Made by a program: the position numbers and the translations under genes. Shown one piece after another: positions 35,896 through 44,682 of a DNA stretch of 64,000 nucleotides (position 1 is the first letter of the stretch; each line of letters opens with the position of its first letter). The DNA lies in contig NZ_QTJV01000001.1 of assembly GCF_003412465.1 (NCBI RefSeq), positions 1 to 64,000 on the forward strand, read 5' to 3'. Source of the DNA: Chitinophaga silvisoli. GTDB taxonomy: Bacteria > Bacteroidota > Bacteroidia > Chitinophagales > Chitinophagaceae. Under the pieces are notes generated by a model. It ran no database searches. It saw only the letters and a list, made by a program, of their open reading frames with translations, and was not told the DNA's origin.

Positions 35896-36678
35896 TTAGT
35901 TATCTGCAGACATTTTTCCAACAAGCTTATATCCTCTGGAATTGTCTGTGTTAGTGACTTCCTGGTAATACATACCATCCGGAGACACGTATAATTGTTG
36001 ACCATTAATCTCAACTCCTCTGCTACCATTTGGTAGTTGTTCAAGCACTTCCGGCTCTGGTGCAGGTGCTGGTTGTTCTTCCTGAGCTTTGCCTGTATCC
36101 AGTTGTCCGTTCTTACCTACTACCACATATTTTACTTGTTTATCCTGTAGGATTTCCTGGTAGTAAGTACCGTTTTTTTCGTAGTAAGTATTCCCGTCAA
36201 TCACCACGGTATTTACCCCACTGGGTAAACTTGGTATTACCACACCCATTGGAGGGTCTACTACCTGGTATTGTTCACGCTGTGTGCCTTCACTTACATA
36301 CGGCTGATAGAAGTATCCATCAGCGTAATAGTAAGGTCCCCATGCCGTATTAAAAGAAAGGAATCCATAAGGCAGTACATTCACCACGAAACCAATTGGC
36401 ATACCATAATAGCGGTATGGGCGATAATATGGACGGGGATAATAATGATAAGGAGAGCGGTAATAACCACCCGCATAAATGCGAGGGCCTGCGATGCTGG
36501 CACCAATGCCTATCCCAATTCTGCTACCACCACTAAAACCAACTGCCACACGACTACCACCACCCACTATTACACGGCCTCCGCCACCCCAGTGTCCTCT
36601 TTGTGCATAAGCACTATCCATTGTTGCAACGCTTACCAGGGCTATAAGGGTGAGCAACATATATACTCTAGTCTTCAT
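35896..36678 (-). CDS. DUF6515-like secreted Gly/Tyr-rich protein
   Basis: A 260-residue exported protein with a signal peptide (about 1-25, ending SAYAQ). A Gly-rich stretch (28-70) and a Tyr/Pro/Arg-rich stretch (about 70-100) follow. The C-terminal part contains repeated units built on VxxxxYYEKNGTYYQE and YVSPDGMYYQEV, a pattern I associate with the DUF6515 family of Bacteroidota. The function is unknown; the repeats suggest small beta modules at the cell surface or periplasm. It is monocistronic with its own terminator. Confidence 0.8.
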   Translation of the reverse strand: MKTRVYMLLTLIALVSVATMDSAYAQRGHWGGGGRVIVGGGSRVAVGFSGGSRIGIGIGASIAGPRIYAGGYYRSPYHYYPRPYYRPYRYYGMPIGFVVNVLPYGFLSFNTAWGPYYYADGYFYQPYVSEGTQREQYQVVDPPMGVVIPSLPSGVNTVVIDGNTYYEKNGTYYQEILQDKQVKYVVVGKNGQLDTGKAQEEQPAPAPEPEVLEQLPNGSRGVEINGQQLYVSPDGMYYQEVTNTDNSRGYKLVGKMSADN

Positions 36679-36794
36679 TTTGCCTGAATTTATATATTAG
36701 ATCGATTTGGATGCTGTAAGTTTAACGTTAAAAACCGCTTTAACATTTTATGTGAAGGTAAATTTACAGGGCTTAAATCCCGCTTAAAATGGCA

Positions 36795-37451
36795 TTAAAA
36801 CAGTTGATTGCGGAGGATCCTTTTGATCATCTGGATCGTGTTGCGGCTTATTTGTCCCTTGTACTTATTAAGTATAGCAATTTCCGTGCTACCATTGCTC
36901 AGTTCGTTCACAACCGGCAGCCATTTGCTCAAAAATGCGGAGTTTGGGGTACGATATTTCAGTAAGCGGCGTACAGTTTCTATCACTGCTTTAGGTACTG
37001 CGCCTTCGTGGAGTTCAAATACTTCATCCGTACTCAGGCCAAGCTCAATGTCCTGCGCCACACGACTGTAGTCCTGCAGGTATTTTTCGTTAGCTTCCAT
37101 AACCTGCAATAAGGGATCATCACTGAAGCGGATCTGTCCATATTGCCTGGCTTGCTTATGTATACGGCTGAGTGCGTAATTGCGGGCTATATTGTCACAA
37201 ATGATAAGGTCGGAGGCCTGGAGTTCAAACCATTCACCTTTTACTCTTTTGTGCTGAAAAATGACATGGAGGCATTCTTCAAGGTCATCCATATTCGCAG
37301 CAGGGTACTGGCGGATCACCCGGAACATTACAGGCAGGTGAGTATGATAGGAAGAAAGCCTTTTTTGCAGGTCATGGGTTTTCCCAATCTTGTAAAGGTT
37401 TTTTCCTGTATTGATGATATAAACACACTTGCCAATGAGGACTTGTTCCAT
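36795..37451 (-). CDS. GIY-YIG nuclease family protein (T5orf172-like)
   Basis: A 218-residue protein. Its N-terminal domain (about 5-85) has the GIY-YIG-type pattern VYIINTGKNLYKIGKT, then a conserved Arg (LQKRLSSYH) and EECLHVIFQHKRVKGEWFEL, as in the T5orf172/Mug113 branch. The C-terminal half is helical and ends in a segment resembling a DNA-binding helix-turn-helix. Members are sometimes phage-linked, but no other phage gene is nearby. A DNA-processing role is likely; details are unknown. Confidence 0.8.
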   Translation of the reverse strand: MEQVLIGKCVYIINTGKNLYKIGKTHDLQKRLSSYHTHLPVMFRVIRQYPAANMDDLEECLHVIFQHKRVKGEWFELQASDLIICDNIARNYALSRIHKQARQYGQIRFSDDPLLQVMEANEKYLQDYSRVAQDIELGLSTDEVFELHEGAVPKAVIETVRRLLKYRTPNSAFLSKWLPVVNELSNGSTEIAILNKYKGQISRNTIQMIKRILRNQLF

Positions 37452-37546
37452 AGTGACAGAATGACAATCCGAGGATCTGTATGCAAAATGTAGAAATTTT
37501 TTTAATAATGGTGCTATTTTTTTGCAGGCGCAGTTAAATTAGTACT

Positions 37547-38443
37547 ATGAAATACAACACCCTGGGTAAATCGGACCTTCAGATCAGCGAAATCGCTTTT
37601 GGATGCATGTCGCTGGGAGAGAACACCTTAGAGAACACATTCCTGGTGCATCGCGCGCTGGAAAAAGGGATTAACTTCTTTGACACGGCGGATCTCTATA
37701 ATCACGGCGACAATGAAGTACAATTGGGACGGGCACTAAAAGGTAAACGGGATAAGGCCGTGATTGCCACCAAGGTGGGTAACCAGTGGAGAGCTGATAA
37801 AAGCGGCTGGGATTGGAATCCTTCCAAAACATATATTCTCGGTTCAGTAGAGGAGAGCCTGCGCCGCCTGGATACTGACTACATTGACCTGTACCAGCTG
37901 CACGGGGGTATGATGGAAGATCCTATTGATGAGACCATTGCTGCTTTTGAACAGTTGCAGCAGGAGGGGAAGATCCGTTATTATGGTATTTCTTCCATTC
38001 GCCCGAATGTGATCAGGGAATACATTAAACGCTCCAATATTGTGAGTGTAATGATGCAATATAGTCTGCTGGACCGCAGACCTGAGGAAAGCTGCCTGGA
38101 ATTATTAAAATCAAATAATATCGGGGTCTTAGCCAGGGGAGGAGTCGCCAAAGGACTGCTGGCCGGCAAGCACCCGGAGCCTTACTTGAACTACGATGCG
38201 GCAGCTGTGGCCAAAGCAGCACTGGCAGTAGCGAACATCTCAGGGAAGGAGCATACACTGGCCCAGACAGCCCTGCGCTTTGTACTGCACCAGCCGGCAA
38301 TTGCTGCGGCAGTAGTCGGCATCAGAACCCAGAATCAGCTGGAAGAAGCGGCAGGAGTATTTAAGTCCGCCGTACTGACACCCGAAGAAATCAATGGGTT
38401 GCAGCAGTCCATCCCACCCAATTTCTACGACCAGCACAGATAA
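37547..38443 (+). CDS. Aldo/keto reductase
   Basis: A 298-residue AKR-superfamily oxidoreductase. The catalytic tetrad is readable: Asp and Tyr in FFDTADLYNHGDNE (about 45-58), Lys in VIATKVG and His in DLYQLHGG. The NADPH-binding C-terminal motif is present around AAAVVGIRTQNQLEEA. It would reduce a carbonyl compound with NADPH; the substrate is not predictable. Single gene, convergent with the S41 protease, sharing a terminator. Confidence 0.93.
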   Translation: MKYNTLGKSDLQISEIAFGCMSLGENTLENTFLVHRALEKGINFFDTADLYNHGDNEVQLGRALKGKRDKAVIATKVGNQWRADKSGWDWNPSKTYILGSVEESLRRLDTDYIDLYQLHGGMMEDPIDETIAAFEQLQQEGKIRYYGISSIRPNVIREYIKRSNIVSVMMQYSLLDRRPEESCLELLKSNNIGVLARGGVAKGLLAGKHPEPYLNYDAAAVAKAALAVANISGKEHTLAQTALRFVLHQPAIAAAVVGIRTQNQLEEAAGVFKSAVLTPEEINGLQQSIPPNFYDQHR

Positions 38444-38447
38444 AAAA

Positions 38448-38466
38448 GGCCGGCTTTAAGCCGGCC
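38448..38466. terminator. Bidirectional terminator
   Basis: GC-rich stem GGCCGGC / GCCGGCC with a TTTAA loop, preceded by six A and followed by TTTAAA. It separates the aldo/keto reductase from the convergent S41 protease gene. Confidence 0.85.
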
Positions 38467-38473
38467 CTTTAAA

Positions 38474-40045
38474 CTATTTCAACTTCTTCCCTAACCTGTA
38501 ATCCACCATACCACTAAATTTCTTTGTATTCAGCGGTGCCTTAGACACCCTCAGCACGCCTGAATTACTACCCGCAGCCAGTCTGCCACCTGTATTGGCA
38601 GGGTAGCTGCCATTCGTCAGGTAATACTTAATATTATACAGGTTCTCATCCTGTGTTAAACTACCCCATGGCGCATCGATATAATCCGCCGCAGAATCAG
38701 TCGGAGAAATTCCTGAATAGTACCCGCCGGTGTGATTCGCATTCTCCGTAGCGAAGTTAATCGCATACAGATCCGCCAGGTACTGCTCCTTACCTGTGCT
38801 ATCATGGTCGGACAGTGTGAATGTAATAAATCCACAAGGCTTGCCATAAGTCGTGGTACCTACCAGCTGTACATTCATATATGGTTTCAGGTTATTCAGC
38901 GTCATCTCACTTGCAGATGCTGTATTGCCTGAGGTGATAAAAAACACATTATCCAGTGCAAGTCCCCCCATACTAGCGGGGAAATTCACACTCGCTTCCA
39001 GTCCTACCTGGTCCAGGTTCGCCGTCAGCTTATCATTGTACAGGTAATAATACATGGTCTTACCCGCAGCGCTGGCCGGTGCAATCGCACTATCCAGGTA
39101 TTCCGCAGTGGTTACAGATCCGCCACCATTGTAACGAAGGTCCACGATCAGGTTCGTGATACCCTCTGACTTAAACCTGGAAAACAGGGCATCCAACACG
39201 GTCTTGGTATTGGAAGCCACCCCTTTACTGGTATAGGTACTGGTGAAAGTATAGAATACAAAATATCCCACCTTAGCCCCATTGATCGTGTAAGTCGTAT
39301 CAAACAATACCGGGTTAATATTATAAGTAGTAGTCGCCAGGGAATAAGTAGCAGTGGTGGATGATGTACCTACCTTATTCACTTTCAGGGTCACTGAAGT
39401 GGAATTGTACAGGGCATTAATCACCTTGGTATAATTGCTGCCCGAAGTTCCGTCATAAGAGATATTGGTATCTCCATTGATTGCCGTGATCCTGTCGCCT
39501 CTCTGCAATCCGGCCTGACCTGCAGGGGAATTCTTATCCACATAAAGCACATACAGGTAAGTGGTCGACATGCTGGCATCAGCATATACGTAGGTGACTT
39601 CCATCCCGTAATCGCCTGAAGTAGCAGCCACTTTTTTCAGTGAACCGGATACCCCATCCTGGAGGGAGGAGGATAAAGACCCCGTTCTGTCCAAAAAGCT
39701 ATACCTGTCCAGTACGGTAGAGCCTGTGCCTACAGCATATTCCTTCATCCTTTCCAGCAGGGAGTCCGCATTGGCATAGGTGCTGCTCAGCGGGTTCAGG
39801 GTAGGTACATTGGAATACCAGTAGTAGGTAGGCAGACTGGTGGTCGTGCTTCTGCCGCCATCCACATAACTCACCTGCATAGTATTGTACATCAGGTATT
39901 TTAGGGAGTCCTCGTCTGAGGTGGCGGTGCCTGATGTGGTAGTGGTAGTAGTACCACCGGCTTTGCTTTCTTTTTTACAGGCAGAAAAGAATCCTGCACA
40001 CATTGATCCTGCGATCAAGATAGCCAGCGTAAATCTTTTATTCAT
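38474..40045 (-). CDS. S41-family (C-terminal processing-type) peptidase lipoprotein
   Basis: A 523-residue lipoprotein. The signal sequence ends in the lipobox FSAC with Cys23. A PDZ-like domain (about 150-240, with AGQAGLQRGDRITAINGD) precedes the S41 catalytic domain. The nucleophile Ser lies in ITSGNTASASEM and the Lys base in TTTYGKPCG. It probably degrades or trims envelope proteins in the periplasm. It is followed by a shared terminator. The 296 bp upstream, before the GH92 gene, shows no recognised element. Confidence 0.9.
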   Translation of the reverse strand: MNKRFTLAILIAGSMCAGFFSACKKESKAGGTTTTTTSGTATSDEDSLKYLMYNTMQVSYVDGGRSTTTSLPTYYWYSNVPTLNPLSSTYANADSLLERMKEYAVGTGSTVLDRYSFLDRTGSLSSSLQDGVSGSLKKVAATSGDYGMEVTYVYADASMSTTYLYVLYVDKNSPAGQAGLQRGDRITAINGDTNISYDGTSGSNYTKVINALYNSTSVTLKVNKVGTSSTTATYSLATTTYNINPVLFDTTYTINGAKVGYFVFYTFTSTYTSKGVASNTKTVLDALFSRFKSEGITNLIVDLRYNGGGSVTTAEYLDSAIAPASAAGKTMYYYLYNDKLTANLDQVGLEASVNFPASMGGLALDNVFFITSGNTASASEMTLNNLKPYMNVQLVGTTTYGKPCGFITFTLSDHDSTGKEQYLADLYAINFATENANHTGGYYSGISPTDSAADYIDAPWGSLTQDENLYNIKYYLTNGSYPANTGGRLAAGSNSGVLRVSKAPLNTKKFSGMVDYRLGKKLK

Positions 40046-40341
40046 GAGAAGGATGGATTTTCAAATCAACTGATACTTATACAATACGATTGTATTGGAC
40101 TGCGGGGTTGGTTTAAAGTTTAGTTTTAAGGAAAAGTTAATATTCCGGCAACCCGAACCCCCGGCTTTCTTAATTTCTAAAATGAAACACCTCCCTGTAT
40201 AGCATATTATAGCTAAAACAATTTAGCCTATCTCCGCTCGCCAGTACAGCTATTCTTCCATTTATAAAATAAACTGTATTTTAAGCCGCGAAAACTTATT
40301 TTTACGTCCTTTATCATGCTAAAATTCCAGACACTCTCAAC

Positions 40342-42630
40342 ATGAAAAAACTCATCATTCCGGCCCTTTTGCTGGCATCCTGTTTTGCAAAGGCCCAGAC
40401 TGTGAACAGCGTCTCCGACCCGGTGGAATGGGTCAATCCACTTATGGGAACCGATTCTAAGGGTTCCTTGTCTACGGGTAATACTTACCCGGCTATTGCC
40501 TGCCCATGGGGTATGAATTTCTGGATGCCGCAGACCGGCAAAATGGGCGATGGATGGGCGTATACCTATCATTCGGACAAACTGCGTGGTTTCAAACAAA
40601 CCCACCAGCCCAGCCCATGGATCAATGATTACGGCCAGTTTGCCATCATGCCGGTGACAAAATCCGTAAAATTCAAAGAAGATGACAGAGCCAGCTGGTT
40701 CTCGCACAAAGCGGAAGTAGCCAAGCCATATTATTATAGTGTATACCTGGCGGATCACAACGTGACCACAGAAATCACTCCGACTGAGAGAGCAGCTGCG
40801 ATCCGTTTTACCTATGGTAAGGAAGACAGTGCTTTCGTAGTGATCGATGCGCTGGACAAGGGTTCTTACATCAAGGTATTGCCTGCAGAACGTAAGATCG
40901 TTGGTTATACCACTAAGAACAGTGGCGGGGTACCAGCTAATTTCAAGAACTATTTCGTGCTCACCTTCGACAAGCCATTTACCTATGTCGCTACCTTCAA
41001 AAATGGCGAACTGACCAAGGGGGTTGAAGAAGCAAAGGAGAACCATGTAGGTGCCGTAATTGGTTTCTCTACTGTAAAAGGTGAGAAGGTAAACGTGAAA
41101 GTGGCTTCTTCCTTCATCAGTCCTGAGCAGGCGGTATTGAACCTGAACCAGGAAATCGGCAGCAGCACGTTCGAAGCTATCAGGGACAAGGCGAAGGCTG
41201 CATGGAACACAGAAATGAACCGTATCAAGGTAGAAGGTGGTACATCTGACCAGACCCGTACCTTCTATTCCTGCCTGTACCGCTCTATGCTGTTCCCCCG
41301 TAAGTTCTACGAATACGATGCGAAAGGTGCTGTAGTACACTATAGCCCTTACAATGGCCAGGTATTGCCAGGCTATATGTTCACCGACAATGGTTTCTGG
41401 GATACTTTCCGTGCCCAGTTCCCGTTCTTCAACCTGATGTACCCTTCTATGAACTCCCACATCATGGAAGGTATGGTGAACGCTTACAAAGAAAGTGGCT
41501 GGTTGCCTGAATGGGCGAGCCCTGGTCACCGCGATTGTATGATCGGTTCCAACTCTGCTTCCCTCATTGCAGATGCTTACCTGAAAGGCGTAAGAGGTTT
41601 CGACATCAATACTGCTTACGAAGCAATCATTAAGAACTCCAACAACGAAGGTCCGCTGGAATCAGTAGGCCGTAAAGGGGTGAAATACTACAATAAACTG
41701 GGTTATGTGCCTTATGATGTGAAAATCAATGAGAACACTGCCCGTACACTGGAGTACTGCTATGATGACTGGACTATCTGGAAACTGGCAATTGCCCTGA
41801 ACCGTCCAAAGGCGGAAATCGAGCGTTTTGCTAAACAGGCGCGCAATTACCGCAATGTATATGATGCTGAAAGCAAATTAATGCGCGGTAAAAATGAGAA
41901 CGGTAAATTCCAGACTCCTTTCAACCCTACCAAATGGGGAGATGCATTCACCGAAGGTAACAGCTGGCACTATAGCTGGTCAGTATTCCACGACGTACAG
42001 GGGCTGATCAACCTGATGGGGGGTAAAGAAACCTTCGTACAGATGCTGGATTCCGTATTCACAATGCCTCCGGTTTTCGATGATAGCTACTATGGTACCA
42101 CCATCCATGAAATCCGCGAAATGCAGATCATGAACTTTGGTCAGTATGCACACGGTAACCAGCCGATTCAGCACATGATCTACCTGTACAACTATGCAGG
42201 TACACCATGGAAATCTCAATACTGGCTCAGAGAGGTAATGAACCGCCTGTACTCTGCTACACCTGATGGTTACTGCGGTGATGAGGACAATGGCCAGACT
42301 TCTGCCTGGTATGTATTCAGTGCACTGGGCTTCTACCCGGTTACACCCGGAGCGCCACAGTACGTAGTGGGTGCACCGCTGTTTAAGAAAGCGACCGTGC
42401 AGCTGGAAAATGGTAAAGAGATCGTGATCAATGCACCAAGAAACAGCGATGAAAACCGTTATATCAGATCTGCTACCTTCAATGGTGAGAACCTGACTAA
42501 CAACTGGCTGGATTACAATACGCTGATGAAGGGAGCAACTATTAACTTCGATATGGATGCTACACCTAATAAGAGCAGAGGTATCTCTGATAAAGATGTG
42601 CCTTATTCCATGACCCAGGAGGTTAAATAA
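40342..42630 (+). CDS. GH92-family alpha-mannosidase
   Basis: A 762-residue secreted glycosidase of family GH92 (exo-acting, calcium-dependent alpha-mannosidases). A signal peptide spans 1-19. The N-terminal region carries VEWVNPLMGTDSKGSLSTGN. The C-terminal catalytic domain carries HEIREMQIMNFGQYAHGNQP (catalytic Glu) and GYCGDEDNGQTSAWYVFSA (the Asp pair and Gln typical of GH92). It would trim alpha-mannose from N-glycans or mannans. It stands alone with its own terminator, though a SusC/SusD pair 2 kb further on could import its products. Confidence 0.95.
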   Translation: MKKLIIPALLLASCFAKAQTVNSVSDPVEWVNPLMGTDSKGSLSTGNTYPAIACPWGMNFWMPQTGKMGDGWAYTYHSDKLRGFKQTHQPSPWINDYGQFAIMPVTKSVKFKEDDRASWFSHKAEVAKPYYYSVYLADHNVTTEITPTERAAAIRFTYGKEDSAFVVIDALDKGSYIKVLPAERKIVGYTTKNSGGVPANFKNYFVLTFDKPFTYVATFKNGELTKGVEEAKENHVGAVIGFSTVKGEKVNVKVASSFISPEQAVLNLNQEIGSSTFEAIRDKAKAAWNTEMNRIKVEGGTSDQTRTFYSCLYRSMLFPRKFYEYDAKGAVVHYSPYNGQVLPGYMFTDNGFWDTFRAQFPFFNLMYPSMNSHIMEGMVNAYKESGWLPEWASPGHRDCMIGSNSASLIADAYLKGVRGFDINTAYEAIIKNSNNEGPLESVGRKGVKYYNKLGYVPYDVKINENTARTLEYCYDDWTIWKLAIALNRPKAEIERFAKQARNYRNVYDAESKLMRGKNENGKFQTPFNPTKWGDAFTEGNSWHYSWSVFHDVQGLINLMGGKETFVQMLDSVFTMPPVFDDSYYGTTIHEIREMQIMNFGQYAHGNQPIQHMIYLYNYAGTPWKSQYWLREVMNRLYSATPDGYCGDEDNGQTSAWYVFSALGFYPVTPGAPQYVVGAPLFKKATVQLENGKEIVINAPRNSDENRYIRSATFNGENLTNNWLDYNTLMKGATINFDMDATPNKSRGISDKDVPYSMTQEVK

Positions 42631-42656
42631 GATAATATAATATCATTACAGATAGG

Positions 42657-42684
42657 AGCCCCCTCGAAAGAGGGGGCTTTTTTA
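42657..42684 (+). terminator. Terminator of the GH92 gene
   Basis: 9-bp stem AGCCCCCTC / GAGGGGGCT with a GAAA tetraloop, then six T. Confidence 0.93.
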
Positions 42685-42719
42685 TTATCTATCTATAGTG
42701 CTTCTTTAATACTAACCTA

Positions 42720-42805
42720 TCACCAAAAGGTCACTATAAGGTCACCTCATTATCCCAGGGATATTGAAGTGACCTTTTGGTGACCTTATAGTGAGCTTTT
42801 GGTGA
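42720..42805. repeat. Long near-perfect inverted repeat built on GGTCACC units
   Basis: Two 27-nt arms (42720-42746 and 42779-42805) are complementary with one mismatch, around a 32-nt spacer that itself carries a further AGTGACCTTTTGGTGA unit. The building block is GGTCACC/GGTGACC with ACTATA or AAAA between copies. It lies after the GH92 terminator and 83 bp before the amidase start, and no gene covers it. Confidence 0.85.
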
Positions 42806-42887
42806 CCTATTGGAATTGAAAACGGGATGATAGGAGGAAGGTGAAAGGATGGAGGAACGTGGTATTTAAATTGTATGTTTGTTAGCT

Positions 42888-43682
42888 ATGAAACAGGTCA
42901 GACTATTACTCTGCTTAGCCCTACCGGCTATCTTATTCAGCTGTGCACATTCTCCATACGGTACGACCAACAAGGTTTACCGCAAGCAGGCCAAATCTTA
43001 CGCCCGCACCCTGCGTGCAGAACCTGCAGGACAATGGATTGGCACCACCAACTTCAACATGCGTAAGCCCAATTACGTAATCATTCACCATACTGCCCAG
43101 GGCACCTGCGACAGTACCTTCCGGACCTTTACCCTGACCCGCACCAGTGTAAGCGCCCACTATGTGATCTGTAAAGACGGTACCGTGGTACAAATGCTCA
43201 ACGACTACCTCCGGGCATGGCATGCCGGCCTGTCCAAATGGGGAAATGTGACAGATATGAACTCCTGTTCTATCGGAATTGAACTGGATAATAATGGATA
43301 TGTACCCTTTCAGCCACAGCAGATTAATAGCCTCATGGTCTTACTGGATACCCTGAAGCACCGTTACAATATTCCCGCGGCTAACTTTATCGGCCATGGC
43401 GACATTGCCCCTACCCGGAAAAACGATCCCAACCGCTATTTTCCCTGGCAGCAACTGGCGGAAAAAGGTTTTGGGCTCTGGTATGATACCACTAATGTGA
43501 GCCTGCCGGCGGATTTTAATATCAAACAGGCATTGCGCCTCTTTGGCTATGATGTAAGAGATACCAGCGCCGCAATTATTGCCTTTAAAAGGCACTTTAT
43601 ACCGGCAGATTCTACAACCGGCATAAAACTGGATGAAGGAGAGAAGAAGATTCTCTATAATCTCATGCAAAAAAGTGAGTAA
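42888..43682 (+). CDS. N-acetylmuramoyl-L-alanine amidase (Amidase_2) lipoprotein
   Basis: A 264-residue lipoprotein. I chose the ATG at 42888 because it directly precedes a signal sequence (KQVRLLLCLALPAILFSC) with lipobox Cys; an in-frame TTG three codons earlier is less likely. The Amidase_2/PGRP-type zinc domain (about 50-185) shows IIHHTAQGTC, SAHYVICKDGTVVQM and FIGHGDIAPTRKNDP. The C-terminal part (about 205-260) resembles a peptidoglycan-binding helical tail. It cleaves the amide between MurNAc and the stem peptide, probably in wall recycling or remodelling. An unknown secreted protein follows 6 nt later. Confidence 0.92.
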   Translation: MKQVRLLLCLALPAILFSCAHSPYGTTNKVYRKQAKSYARTLRAEPAGQWIGTTNFNMRKPNYVIIHHTAQGTCDSTFRTFTLTRTSVSAHYVICKDGTVVQMLNDYLRAWHAGLSKWGNVTDMNSCSIGIELDNNGYVPFQPQQINSLMVLLDTLKHRYNIPAANFIGHGDIAPTRKNDPNRYFPWQQLAEKGFGLWYDTTNVSLPADFNIKQALRLFGYDVRDTSAAIIAFKRHFIPADSTTGIKLDEGEKKILYNLMQKSE

Positions 43683-43688
43683 TAAACC

Positions 43689-44435
43689 ATGAAAAAGATA
43701 ATCAGTAGCTGTCTCTGTTTATTTTTCTTTATATCGGCCACTATGGCCCAGAAAGGTGATTGGTATACATGGAGCACAGGCATCACGCCTGCGGTCCATG
43801 TGACCATCAGCAGTGATGAAATGGTGCTGGACCGTACTGACCCCGCCACTAAACAAGGAGGTATCAGCGGCCGGAAATCCAATGAGATGAAGGCCGAACA
43901 CCTGCAAATCCTGAAAAAAGTAGAGAAAAATAACCGCAGCTACCTGATCTTCCAGTCCTTCGATGGTTTATATTTCGTGACCACCCTGCAGAAAAGCCCC
44001 TCAGGCGATTCTGTACTGATGTATTGTGCCGATGGAATAGAAGACGGCTATAAAGGACTGAATGAAGCCCTGGATGCTATTGCAAAGGATAAAGGCGCTG
44101 ATTTTTATATTACCCTGTTCAAAAAAGAAGTCATCGATGCCGAGCGCCGCAAAGGTCCTGTATCCAAAATAACTGAACAGGAATTCGGCGCCGCCCTGCA
44201 GGTCTTCAATGAAAGGATGGATAAATTCTGGCAGGATAGGGGATATGGGCATTTTGAACCCTATCACGGTTTTATGAACCTGATTTATGGCAATGCCTTT
44301 GCAAGCGCATTTGGAGAAAAGTATAGCAAACTGAGCCTGGTCACTAAAGAATTGAAGACTCCTATTAGTAATTATAGTAATAACCCCACTATCAAAAGGC
44401 TCTTAGAATCAGCCGGTTTCCTCAAAAGCGAATAA
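43689..44435 (+). CDS. Hypothetical secreted protein, co-transcribed with the amidase
   Basis: A 248-residue protein with a signal peptide (about 1-20, KIISSCLCLFFFISATMAQ). The mature part has a mixed alpha/beta composition with no motif I recognise. It begins 6 nt after the amidase stop, so the two are almost certainly co-transcribed, and a role linked to the cell wall is a guess from that. No Cys for lipidation follows the signal peptide. Confidence 0.8.
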   Translation: MKKIISSCLCLFFFISATMAQKGDWYTWSTGITPAVHVTISSDEMVLDRTDPATKQGGISGRKSNEMKAEHLQILKKVEKNNRSYLIFQSFDGLYFVTTLQKSPSGDSVLMYCADGIEDGYKGLNEALDAIAKDKGADFYITLFKKEVIDAERRKGPVSKITEQEFGAALQVFNERMDKFWQDRGYGHFEPYHGFMNLIYGNAFASAFGEKYSKLSLVTKELKTPISNYSNNPTIKRLLESAGFLKSE

Positions 44436-44494
44436 AATTTATACTACTAAAGTGATGAATTTTACAAAAATCTTAACAACTTAGTCTATAAGAC

Positions 44495-44525
44495 TTGTAG
44501 GTTAATAAAATCCTCCTTAATTTTG
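44495..44525 (+). promoter_or_regulatory. Probable promoter of the susC/susD pair
   Basis: TTG at 44495-44497, 20 bases, then TAATTTTG at 44518-44525, fitting the Bacteroidota -33/-7 pattern. It lies about 155 bp upstream of the susC start, leaving a leader of about 150 nt. Confidence 0.6.
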
Positions 44526-44682
44526 CCCCTGTATTTAACAATCGTCGCTTAATGTCTGTATAAGTAGTAGCAATTTTTCCTACTCGTCATTATTTAGTCA
44601 ACGCAATTGTGAGTCATGTCAACTGCTGGTCCAAAACCGGCCAGGCATTGCCATGGGCATTAATTACCTGAAATCTGATACA

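Noticed and set aside
36721..36732. TTTAACGTTAAA palindrome between the DUF6515-like and GIY-YIG genes
   Set aside because: A 12-bp AT-rich palindrome is not rare in such spacers, and no partner site or regulator is linked.
40228..41529. 433-codon open frame antisense to the GH92 gene
   Set aside because: It lies almost wholly opposite a well-supported GH92 gene, has no recognisable domain, and its composition (rich in Val, His, Arg, Phe) is what codon bias on the other strand produces.
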